Shown here: in pieces, positions 1 to 7,417 of the stretch
Layout: the number at the start of each line of letters is the position of its first letter
Position numbering within the stretch: position 1 is the first letter of the stretch
From: an uncultured Lachnospiraceae bacterium
GTDB taxonomy: Bacteria > Bacillota > Clostridia > Lachnospirales > Lachnospiraceae
Length of the DNA: 54,508 nt
Assembly (NCBI GenBank): GCA_947174015.1
Contig: CAMWHJ010000014.1
Span: 1 to 54,508 of the forward strand
Reading direction: 5' to 3'
Translations under genes and position numbers: made by a program
Notes under the pieces: generated by a model
What the model was told of the DNA's origin: nothing
Databases searched by the model: none
The model's input: the letters and a program-made list of their open reading frames with translations, nothing else

Positions 1-98
1 ACCGTAAGAAAAAGTGGATATAACAGGCAAAGAACCATTGCCGTAGGCAATTTTTGTATGGTTCTTTGCTTGTAACTATGAAGGTACTGAATAGTTAC
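1..98 (+). mobile_element. MITE copy A, left end cut by window edge
   Basis: This is the right three quarters of the dispersed 133-bp element described at 3397-3529. It starts inside the element, at the end of the first hairpin arm. It carries the central hairpin (arms GCAAAGAACCAT and ATGGTTCTTTGC) and ends with the GTAACTAT...ATAGTTAC palindrome at base 98. It has one extra T in the central loop. The following 8 bases, gaaagaat, should be one copy of the target duplication. The partner lies outside the window. It is 89 bp upstream of the NAD synthetase gene. Confidence 0.85.
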
Positions 99-187
99 GA
101 AAGAATAATGGCAGCGGATGTATGGTAAGGCTGATTTTTGGAAATACAGTACATCAGTAGAAAAAGAGAAAGAACGAGGAAATATGT

Positions 188-2131
188 ATGAAAAATTTGT
201 TGAGAACCGCATTGCATTCTCCCAGAGTTCATATTGGAAATGTGGAGAAGAATTGTCAGGAGATTGCAACATTTTATAAAGATTATACAGATAAGGCAGA
301 TATTATTCTGACACCAGAATTATCCTTGACCGGTTATACCTGCGGAGATTTATTTGGCAACAGGCATTTATTAAACAACACCTTGATGGGGTTATATGAA
401 CTTGCAAATCTTACCGGAGAATATGGGGAGAGTTCTGCCGCATTGGTGGTAGGACTTCCCTTTGAGCATGAGGGAGAATTGTTTAACTGTGGGGCGGTAT
501 TGCACAACGGCAGGATTCTTGCCATTGTTCCAAAAACTTATCTGCCCAATTACAGTGAGTTTTATGAGAAACGCTGGTTCAGCGGAAGAGAGTGTGATGC
601 GAAGGAGATTTTTCTGGGAAACGGAGAGCATACATTGTTTGGAAACAATGTGCTTATAAAGTTGGGAACAGAAAAGAATTGGGTGCAGTTAGGGATTGAA
701 ATCTGTGAAGATGCATGGACACCCATATCACCGGGCAGACTGCTGGCAGTGAATGGGGCAGAGATTATATTGAATCTTTCTGCTTCCAATGAGGTGATCG
801 GAAAGGAAAGCTATCGGAAAAATCTGGTGGGAAACATTTCTGCCACCTGTATCTGCGGCTATGCATACTGTTCCGCCGGAAGATATGAATCCACTTCGGA
901 TGTGGTATTTGGTGGTCATAATCTAATTTATGAAAGCGGAAAACTTTTGGCGGAGTCAAAGCCCTTTGAAGATAGGGTACTGATTTGTGACTTTAATTTA
1001 ACAAAAATCCGCCATGACAGACTGGCAAACAAATCCTTTGCAGATGGTAAGAGGAATCATGATCAGAGACCATATGTTACGGTATTTGAAAACCAGAGTT
1101 TTGTTCCAAAGGAGGAAATTCTGCAAGCAGTGAAGATAACCCCTTTTGTGCCGTCGAAAAACCGTTTTCAGAGATGCCTTTCCATCTTCCAAATGCAGGT
1201 GGCAGGATTGCAGCGGAGAATTGAAACAACCAAAAGCAAGTGTATTGTGGTGGGAGTTTCCGGTGGTTTGGACTCTACTTTGGCATTGTTGGTATCTGCA
1301 CAGGCAGTGAAAAATTTGGGACTGCCCTCTGCCACCGTACTGGGAATTACGATGCCTGGGTTCGGCACCACAGACAGAACGGCTTCCAATGCAAAAAAAC
1401 TGATGGAGATTTTAGGCTGTGAGATCAGGGAAATCAGTATTGTGGATTCTGTGAGACAACATTTTCAGGATATTGGGCAGGAGGAAACAATCCATGACAT
1501 CACCTATGAAAATTGTCAGGCAAGGGAGCGCACTCAGATCTTAATGGATGTGTCCAACAAGCAAGGGGGCTTTGTGGTGGGAACAGGAGATCTGTCTGAA
1601 CTGGCATTGGGCTGGTGCACCTACAATGGAGATCATATGAGTATGTATGCGGTAAATAACAGTATTCCAAAGACCCTTGTGCAGACGCTGGTGGATGAAA
1701 TGGGACATTATCTGGACAGAACCGGATTTGAGGGAATCGGTGAGGTGATTGAGGATATTATTGACACACCGGTAAGCCCGGAACTGCTGCCTCCAAATGA
1801 AGACGGCACCATAGCACAGAAGACAGAGGATACTGTTGGCAGCTATGTTCTCCATGATTTCTTCCTTTATTATACATTGAGATATGGAATGACACCTCAG
1901 GAAGTATATGAGTTGTGTAAGACGGCGGTGAGACAAAGTGAGGAATACCAATTTAGTGATGAGGAGATTAAAAAGTGGCAGCAGGTATTCTATACTAGAT
2001 TTTTCCGTCAGCAGTTTAAGAGAAACTGTATGCCGGACGGAGTAAAGGTGGGAACCGTATCCGTAAGTCCAAGGGGAGATTTGCGGCTGCCGTCCGAGGT
2101 GGAATTTGAGGAGTTTTTGATAAGAGAGTAA
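188..2131 (+). CDS. nadE: Glutamine-dependent NAD(+) synthetase
   Basis: This 647-residue protein makes NAD from deamido-NAD, ATP and glutamine in the cytoplasm, the last step of NAD synthesis. The N-terminal half is a nitrilase-type glutaminase with the Glu-Lys-Cys triad visible at Glu44 (PELSLTGY), Lys116 (VPKTYLPN) and Cys173 (EICEDAW). The C-terminal half is the N-type ATP pyrophosphatase with the SGGLDS loop at 358-363. The length fits the two-domain glutamine-using form rather than the short ammonia-only form. The ATG follows GAGGA by 7 bases. A MITE copy lies 89 bp upstream. The next gene starts 12 bp after the stop and encodes an NrtR-like Nudix protein, which fits an NAD-metabolism unit. 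Confidence 0.96.
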   Translation: MKNLLRTALHSPRVHIGNVEKNCQEIATFYKDYTDKADIILTPELSLTGYTCGDLFGNRHLLNNTLMGLYELANLTGEYGESSAALVVGLPFEHEGELFNCGAVLHNGRILAIVPKTYLPNYSEFYEKRWFSGRECDAKEIFLGNGEHTLFGNNVLIKLGTEKNWVQLGIEICEDAWTPISPGRLLAVNGAEIILNLSASNEVIGKESYRKNLVGNISATCICGYAYCSAGRYESTSDVVFGGHNLIYESGKLLAESKPFEDRVLICDFNLTKIRHDRLANKSFADGKRNHDQRPYVTVFENQSFVPKEEILQAVKITPFVPSKNRFQRCLSIFQMQVAGLQRRIETTKSKCIVVGVSGGLDSTLALLVSAQAVKNLGLPSATVLGITMPGFGTTDRTASNAKKLMEILGCEIREISIVDSVRQHFQDIGQEETIHDITYENCQARERTQILMDVSNKQGGFVVGTGDLSELALGWCTYNGDHMSMYAVNNSIPKTLVQTLVDEMGHYLDRTGFEGIGEVIEDIIDTPVSPELLPPNEDGTIAQKTEDTVGSYVLHDFFLYYTLRYGMTPQEVYELCKTAVRQSEEYQFSDEEIKKWQQVFYTRFFRQQFKRNCMPDGVKVGTVSVSPRGDLRLPSEVEFEEFLIRE

Positions 2132-2142
2132 GGAAAAGACTT

Positions 2143-3027
2143 ATGAAAATCAAGGAACAGGAATATTTAGAGAATTATGATATTACCAAATATGAGAGAC
2201 CTTCCATTGCCACAGATATGGTGGTTTTTACCATTGTGGAGGACAAAGAGGAAAGCAATTATAGAAAGCTGTCGGATAAGCATCTGAAAGTATTGATGAT
2301 ACAGCGCGGCCAGCCTCCCTTTCAAAATATGTGGGCATTGCCGGGGGGATTTTGTAAAAGTACAGAGACGGTCTACGAAGCAGCAAAAAGGGAATTAAAG
2401 GAGGAGACCAATGCGGATAGAGCACATTTAGAATTGTGTGGTGTTTTCAGCGACCAAGGCAGAGATCCTAGAGGGTGGATTATTTCCCAGGCATTTATGG
2501 CATTGATTAACAATGAAGTAGTGAGAGTGCGAGCAGGTGGAGATGCATGGGAAGCGAAATGGTTTCGGGTGTCTTTGAAAAAGATTCAGGAGACAAGCGA
2601 AAAAGGGGAGAATGGAGGAAGCTGCATTAACACGTATCGCTTAGAACTGAACTGTGATGAGATTTGCCTGTGGGCAGTGGTGTCAGAGGAATTGCTGTAT
2701 GAGGATTATCATGCTTCCGTGGAATATAAGCTGATAGATTCCGAGGGAATCGGATTTGATCACGGTAAAATCATCACATATGTGCTGAAGAAACTTCGTG
2801 ATAAGGTGGAGGAGGATGGAAAAATTGTTTTTGATTTACTGCCGGAAGTCTTTACCCTTTCGGATTTGCAGAAAGCCTTTGAAATTATTTTGGACAAGCC
2901 CTTCCTTTCCCCAAATTTTCGACGCAAAATTTCCAAATATGTGATAGAAACGGAACATACTTTGACTGGTGGCGGACACAGACCTGCCAAATTATTTCGG
3001 AGGAATGTGGAAGAATTCTATCGATAG
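2143..3027 (+). CDS. NrtR-like Nudix protein with C-terminal winged helix
   Basis: This 294-residue protein has an N-terminal Nudix hydrolase fold and a C-terminal region (about 225-294) resembling the winged helix of NrtR-type regulators, ending in a basic stretch with HRPAKLFRR. The Nudix box is almost complete: Gly69, Glu75, then RELKEET at 83-89, with Asn90 where the consensus has Gly. Classical NrtR regulators often keep the ADP-ribose-binding fold but lose catalytic residues. This copy keeps the metal-binding glutamates, so it could be an active ADP-ribose pyrophosphatase, a regulator, or both. It sits 12 bp after nadE, which favours a role in NAD turnover or its control. The regulatory role is inferred from family and position. 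Confidence 0.82.
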   Translation: MKIKEQEYLENYDITKYERPSIATDMVVFTIVEDKEESNYRKLSDKHLKVLMIQRGQPPFQNMWALPGGFCKSTETVYEAAKRELKEETNADRAHLELCGVFSDQGRDPRGWIISQAFMALINNEVVRVRAGGDAWEAKWFRVSLKKIQETSEKGENGGSCINTYRLELNCDEICLWAVVSEELLYEDYHASVEYKLIDSEGIGFDHGKIITYVLKKLRDKVEEDGKIVFDLLPEVFTLSDLQKAFEIILDKPFLSPNFRRKISKYVIETEHTLTGGGHRPAKLFRRNVEEFYR

Positions 3028-3087
3028 AGGGAGTGAGTGTCTTTCGGAAGGCTGTTACAAAAAATTTATAAATATGTGACAATTTTC

Positions 3088-3117
3088 TTGACATATCTAT
3101 TCTATCTGTGCTATTAT
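3088..3117 (+). promoter_or_regulatory. Promoter of tRNA-Trp
   Basis: TTGACA at 3088-3093 is followed by an 18-base spacer and TATTAT at 3112-3117. The predicted start lies about a dozen bases before the tRNA, so the tRNA is probably transcribed on its own. Confidence 0.7.
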
Positions 3118-3136
3118 AACATAGTCGTCATGACAT

Positions 3137-3207
3137 AGGGGCATAGTTCATCGGTAGAATAAGAGTCTCCAAAACTCCAGAGCCGGGTTCGATTCCTGGT
3201 GCCCCTG
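3137..3207 (+). tRNA. tRNA-Trp (CCA anticodon)
   Basis: A 71-base cloverleaf can be folded by eye. The acceptor stem AGGGGCA pairs with TGCCCCT (discriminator G). The D stem is GTTC/GAAT, the anticodon loop is CTCCAAA with anticodon CCA, and the T arm is CCGGG-TTCGATT-CCTGG. The 3' CCA is not encoded. The top pair of the anticodon stem is an A-C mismatch; the other four pairs are sound. It has its own promoter upstream and a terminator downstream. Confidence 0.93.
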
Positions 3208-3224
3208 TTTTATAGTCAGGGTAG

Positions 3225-3269
3225 AAAAAGAAAGTCTTTTTATTTAGAGGTAAAAGGCTTTCTTTTTTT
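3225..3269 (+). terminator. Rho-independent terminator after tRNA-Trp
   Basis: AAAAAGAAAG (3225-3234) pairs with CTTTCTTTTT (3258-3267), with a further CTTTT/AAAAG pairing inside. The right arm merges into a T run. The stem is A/T-rich, so strength is uncertain. Confidence 0.7.
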
Positions 3270-3396
3270 ACTGATAAGTAAATAGAAAGGAGTTTCTGTT
3301 CTTCACAAAAAATACACAAATATATCGTATGATAGACACAATTTCCACATATTCTTAATGAGTATGGTTTTATAAGATATGAAACATGGAAAAGTT

Positions 3397-3529
3397 GTAA
3401 CTGTTCAGTAGGTCTGTGCATTTACTGCACAGACCGTAAGAAAAAGTTGATATAATAGGCAAAGAACCATTGCCGTAGGCAATTTTGCATGGTTCTTTGT
3501 TTGTAACTATGAGGGTACTGAATAGTTAC
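3397..3529 (+). mobile_element. MITE copy B, full length, 8-bp target duplication
   Basis: This is a 133-bp non-coding element. Its ends are inverted repeats, GTAACTGTTCAGTA on the left and the complement of GTAACTATTCAGTA-type sequence on the right. Inside are a perfect 10-bp hairpin (GGTCTGTGCA at 3411-3420 with TGCACAGACC at 3426-3435) and a second hairpin with arms GCAAAGAACCAT and ATGGTTCTTTG, holding ATTGCC-gta-GGCAAT. The flanks are an identical 8-bp repeat, GAAAAGTT at 3389-3396 and 3530-3537, which marks a transposition event. It lies 28 bp upstream of the ABC ATPase start, so any promoter for that operon lies before or inside the element. Confidence 0.93.
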
Positions 3530-3557
3530 GAAAAGTTCTTGATAGGAGGAGATTTTA

Positions 3558-4592
3558 ATGATTGAAATACGGCATTTGACAAAAAAATATGGCAGTCATA
3601 TCGCTGTGAACAACTTAAATCTGACCTTGGAGAAGGGAAAGATTTACGGATTTTTAGGGCCAAACGGTGCCGGAAAATCCACTACCATGAATATGATAAC
3701 CGGATACCTTGCACCCAGTGACGGAGAGGTGATTGTAAATGGTCATGATATTTCCAAGGAGCCGGAGGAGGCAAAAAAGAGTATTGGCTATTTGCCGGAG
3801 CTGCCGCCGGTGTATCCGGATATGACCGTAGGCGAGTACTTGAAATTTGTGGCAGAATTAAAAGGAATTAAGAAAGCAGAACGGGCAGAAGCCATTCAAA
3901 ATGCCATGGAGCTTGTAAAAATCAAGGATATGGAGAAACGTCTTATTAGGAACTTATCCAAGGGCTACAAGCAGAGAGTGGGGCTTGCTCAGGCAATTAT
4001 TAACATGCCTGAGGCGATTATTTTAGATGAGCCCACAGTAGGTCTGGATCCAAAGCAGATTATTGAAATTCGAGATTTAATCAAGGGGTTGGGTAAAAAT
4101 CATACGATTATTCTAAGTTCACATATTCTGTCGGAAATCAGTGCAGTCTGCGATTACATATTTGTGATTTCCAAGGGAAATTTGGTAGCCAGTGATTCCA
4201 CAGAAAATTTGGAACATCAGTCTGGCAGCAGCAGGATCATAGAAGTTACCGTAAAAGCAGAGGAAAAGAAGGCATTGGAGGTAGTAAAAGCAGTAAAGGG
4301 CGTGGACAGTGTTCGAGTACTGGAAGGGAAAGAAACAGGAACCTGTTGTCTTCAGGTGACTGCTAAGAAAAAGAAAGATGTCAGAGAGGGACTGTTTTAT
4401 GCTTTGGCAGAGGCAAAGATGCCAATTTACCAGATGAGCACTGCAGGAAATTCTCTGGAAGATATTTTCCTGTCGTTGACTGGAGAGCAAAATAATTTAG
4501 AGACAGAGAAGAAAAAACTGCTGAAAAATATTCAAGAGCTTGATGAGAAAACGGAAGCAGAAAACAAGACAGAAGAAGGGAGTGAGGAATAA
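3558..4592 (+). CDS. ABC transporter ATP-binding protein, GldA/CcmA type
   Basis: This 344-residue cytoplasmic ATPase is predicted to power the ABC-2 type membrane protein encoded next. Walker A is GPNGAGKST at 34-42, the signature region LSKGYKQR is at 133-140, and Walker B with the catalytic Glu is AIILDEPT at 153-160. The last 40 or so residues are highly charged (Lys/Glu) and look like a flexible tail. The start follows AGGAGGA by about 7 bases. The stop overlaps the next start by one base (TAATG), so translation is probably coupled. It belongs to the three-gene Gld-like set running to 7323. The substrate is unknown. Confidence 0.92.
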   Translation: MIEIRHLTKKYGSHIAVNNLNLTLEKGKIYGFLGPNGAGKSTTMNMITGYLAPSDGEVIVNGHDISKEPEEAKKSIGYLPELPPVYPDMTVGEYLKFVAELKGIKKAERAEAIQNAMELVKIKDMEKRLIRNLSKGYKQRVGLAQAIINMPEAIILDEPTVGLDPKQIIEIRDLIKGLGKNHTIILSSHILSEISAVCDYIFVISKGNLVASDSTENLEHQSGSSRIIEVTVKAEEKKALEVVKAVKGVDSVRVLEGKETGTCCLQVTAKKKKDVREGLFYALAEAKMPIYQMSTAGNSLEDIFLSLTGEQNNLETEKKKLLKNIQELDEKTEAENKTEEGSEE

Positions 4593-6781
4593 TGAAAGCC
4601 ATATATAAAAGAGAGCTAAAAGCATATTTTCAGTCTTTTACCGGTTGGCTGTTTTGTGCTGCAACTCTTTTTGTAATCAGTTTATATTTTACCTCTTATA
4701 ATTTAGGCGGAGGTTATGCATATATTGCCTATGCTTTAAGTGCAGCGGCATTTATCTTCATCATTTTGATTCCCATTTTGACCATGAGAATATTGGCAGA
4801 GGAACGGAGACAGAAGACAGACCAGTTGATCTTAACAGCACCAATTTCCGTATGGAAAGTGGTGGTGGGTAAGTATCTTGCCATGCTTACGGTATATATG
4901 ATACCTATTTTGATTGTGTGCACTTACCCGATTATCATGAGTTTTTTTGGAACCGTAAGTTTATCCGAATCCTATGCGGCTATTTTTGGATTTGTACTGT
5001 ATGGGTGTGCCGGAATCGCTTTGGGGTTATTTATCTCCGGCATCACAGAAAGTCAGGTGATTTCCGCAGTGCTTTCTCTGATTGCCATGTTTTTAACCTA
5101 TATGATGTCAGGCGTATCAAATCTGATTTCTGCACAAGGAAATATTCTGACGAAGATTTTAAATTGTGCTGATTTTGGTTCCCGTATCACTTCTTTTTAC
5201 GATGGAACCATATCGGTAACCGGAGTGGTGTATTTTGTGTCTGTGTCAGGTTTATTGTTATTTTTTGCCACCCAGACCATACAAAAGAGAAGATATACCG
5301 TGTCCACCAAGAAGTTAAAGGCAGGTGCTTACAGTTCCACTATGATTGTGATTATCACAGCGGCGGCAGTATTTGTAAATTTAATGGCAAATGAATTGCC
5401 GGAAAGCTTGCAGACCATTGATGTCACCAGCAATAAGCTGTATTCCATCACAGAGGATACCAAGAATTTCCTATCTACCTTGGATGAGGATATCACCATA
5501 TATGTGTTGGCATCAGAAAGTAATCATGATACTAATGTGGAAAAAACACTGAAAAAGTATATGGAGAATTCAAGCCATATTAAAATGGAATATAAAGATC
5601 CAAGTGTTTATCCGGGATTTGCTTCCAGTTATTCCGATTCCACACTTTCCACCGGAAGTTTGATTATTGAAGGAAGTAAACGTTCCAGGGCAATTAATTA
5701 TAACGACTTATATGAGACAGAATATGATTATTATACTTACAGCAGTACCACCACAGGTTATGACTGTGAAGGTCAGGTAACCAGTGCTCTTGCATATGTA
5801 ACAAGTAATAACAATGCCAAAATCTATGAACTTACCGGTCATGGCGAGACGGAAGTGCCAGAAAGTTTTATGAATACATTAGCCAAGGCAAATGTGGAAT
5901 CCGAAAGCCTGAATCTCATCAGTGCCGAAGGTGTTCCGGAGGATGCACAGGCAGTGATTGTAATGGCACCCCAGAAAGACTTTACTCAGGAAGAGGCTGA
6001 TAAGCTGAAGGAGTACTTGAGAAAAGGCGGAAACATGTTGCTGAATCTGGGATGGACAGAGGCAGAAATGAATAATTTAAGTTCTGTTTTGGCAGATTAT
6101 GGATTAACTGTGGGACGTGATGTGATTGTGGAAACCAGTCAGTCCGGATATACTCAGAATCCCTTTTACTTATTGCCCACCATTGAATCTACGGAGATTA
6201 CCAGTTCTTTGTCAGGAAATTACTATATTTTTATGCCTTACTGTATTACATTAGGTCAGGACAGCACAAATGAGACAGCCAATATTACTCCATTGCTGAC
6301 CACCAGCAGTTATTCCTATGGAAAGGCAGATATCCAGAATGCTCAATCTTATGATAAGGAAGAGGGAGACAGCGACGGACCATTCAATGTAGGTGTGATG
6401 TCAGAAATCACAGTAGATACCAGTGCTGCTTCAGAAGTAAAAACAACCACAGATGCAGAGCCGACCGACAATGGAGCAGGGGATGCAGAAGAAGGAACCA
6501 CTAAGACCAGCAAGATGATTGTCTATGCCAGTGACAGTGTTTTCACAGAGCAGGCGGACAATATGGTGGCAGGCTCAAACAGTCAATTATTTAGAAATAG
6601 CTTAAACAGCATGATTACAGTGGATACCAGCATTTCCATTCCGGTAAAGGACTATGATATGAATACGCTCACAGTGCCTGCATTACAGAACGCTATTATC
6701 GGAATAGTAACGACCATATTGGTGCCGCTGATCCTGTTGATTACAGGTATTGTCATCACTGTAAGGAGGCGTAAAAAATAA
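4592..6781 (+). CDS. ABC-2 permease fused to a GldG-like auxiliary domain
   Basis: This 729-residue membrane protein joins two parts that are separate genes in gliding Bacteroidetes. Residues 1-240 are a six-helix ABC-2 permease (GldF-like), starting with the typical MKAIYKRELKAYFQS. Helix 7 near 250-265 leads to a long extracytoplasmic region resembling the ABC_transp_aux/GldG domain, with a Ser/Thr-rich stretch near 600-640. A C-terminal helix ends in a basic anchor (VRRRKK). It overlaps the ATPase gene and the next gene by one base each, so the three are one operon. Gliding is not implied. Related systems are widespread in Clostridia with unknown cargo. Confidence 0.88.
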   Translation: MKAIYKRELKAYFQSFTGWLFCAATLFVISLYFTSYNLGGGYAYIAYALSAAAFIFIILIPILTMRILAEERRQKTDQLILTAPISVWKVVVGKYLAMLTVYMIPILIVCTYPIIMSFFGTVSLSESYAAIFGFVLYGCAGIALGLFISGITESQVISAVLSLIAMFLTYMMSGVSNLISAQGNILTKILNCADFGSRITSFYDGTISVTGVVYFVSVSGLLLFFATQTIQKRRYTVSTKKLKAGAYSSTMIVIITAAAVFVNLMANELPESLQTIDVTSNKLYSITEDTKNFLSTLDEDITIYVLASESNHDTNVEKTLKKYMENSSHIKMEYKDPSVYPGFASSYSDSTLSTGSLIIEGSKRSRAINYNDLYETEYDYYTYSSTTTGYDCEGQVTSALAYVTSNNNAKIYELTGHGETEVPESFMNTLAKANVESESLNLISAEGVPEDAQAVIVMAPQKDFTQEEADKLKEYLRKGGNMLLNLGWTEAEMNNLSSVLADYGLTVGRDVIVETSQSGYTQNPFYLLPTIESTEITSSLSGNYYIFMPYCITLGQDSTNETANITPLLTTSSYSYGKADIQNAQSYDKEEGDSDGPFNVGVMSEITVDTSAASEVKTTTDAEPTDNGAGDAEEGTTKTSKMIVYASDSVFTEQADNMVAGSNSQLFRNSLNSMITVDTSISIPVKDYDMNTLTVPALQNAIIGIVTTILVPLILLITGIVITVRRRKK

Positions 6782-7323
6782 TGAAGAGCAAACAGTTGAT
6801 TATTGGAGTTGTTATTTTAGTGCTTTGTGTAGGCGGGTATTTCGGACTGCGTGCCTACAATGCCAATGAAGAAAAGAAAGAAGCAGCAAAGACAATGACA
6901 CCAGTAGGAGTGAATCAGGAGGATATCACGGGGTTTACTTATGTGTATGATGAAGGAATCCTTATTTTTGAAAAGGATGGAGATAACTGGCTTTATAAAG
7001 ACAACACAGAATTGGATATGACAGAAGATACCATCAACAGTATGCTGGAGACGGTGTGTACTCTGACCTCTGAGGAAATGGTAACTGCGGAAAATCTGAG
7101 TGATTATGGATTTGACACACCGGAAAATACCATTACACTGATTACTGCGGAGGGAACTACGGAAATTGCCATTGGCATGTACAACGATATGCTTTCTAAA
7201 TATTATATGAATATCAATGGTTCCAAGGATATGTATCTGATTGCCGGTGATGTGGTAACTGCTTTTGACCGCAGTCTGGATGATTTGACTGTGGTGCAGG
7301 AGGAAAGCGAGGATGAGGAATAA
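6781..7323 (+). CDS. DUF4340-type membrane-anchored protein of the Gld-like ABC system
   Basis: This 180-residue protein has one N-terminal membrane helix (residues 5-23) followed by an acidic outer domain. Its LIFEKDGDNWLYKD-type strand pattern and its position fit the DUF4340 family, which commonly follows GldFG-like genes. The start overlaps the permease stop (TAATG). It ends in a very acidic tail and is followed by a strong terminator, so it closes the operon. A role as an extracytoplasmic accessory of the transporter is inferred from position only. Confidence 0.75.
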   Translation: MKSKQLIIGVVILVLCVGGYFGLRAYNANEEKKEAAKTMTPVGVNQEDITGFTYVYDEGILIFEKDGDNWLYKDNTELDMTEDTINSMLETVCTLTSEEMVTAENLSDYGFDTPENTITLITAEGTTEIAIGMYNDMLSKYYMNINGSKDMYLIAGDVVTAFDRSLDDLTVVQEESEDEE

Positions 7324-7347
7324 ATTTTAAAATTGTAATTCTCAAGG

Positions 7348-7392
7348 AAATCCGCTATACTAATGAGAGATTGTTAGTATAGCGGATTTTTT
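7348..7392 (+). terminator. Strong terminator of the Gld-like ABC operon
   Basis: A perfect 16-bp stem is formed by AAATCCGCTATACTAA (7348-7363) and TTAGTATAGCGGATTT (7374-7389), with a 10-base loop and the T run continuing to 7392. Confidence 0.92.
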
Positions 7393-7417
7393 GTGGTGAG
7401 AAAAGAAAGGACGTGAA

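Noticed and set aside
1541-1951. 136-codon minus-strand ORF inside nadE and similar long antisense frames in carB and gltB
   Set aside because: They lie fully inside genes with clear catalytic motifs, lack ribosome sites and match no family.
3397-3529. Considered whether the dispersed repeat is a CRISPR unit, riboswitch or attenuator
   Set aside because: Copies are kilobases apart with no spacers, they occur beside unrelated genes and in both orientations, and they carry target duplications. That fits a transposable element instead.
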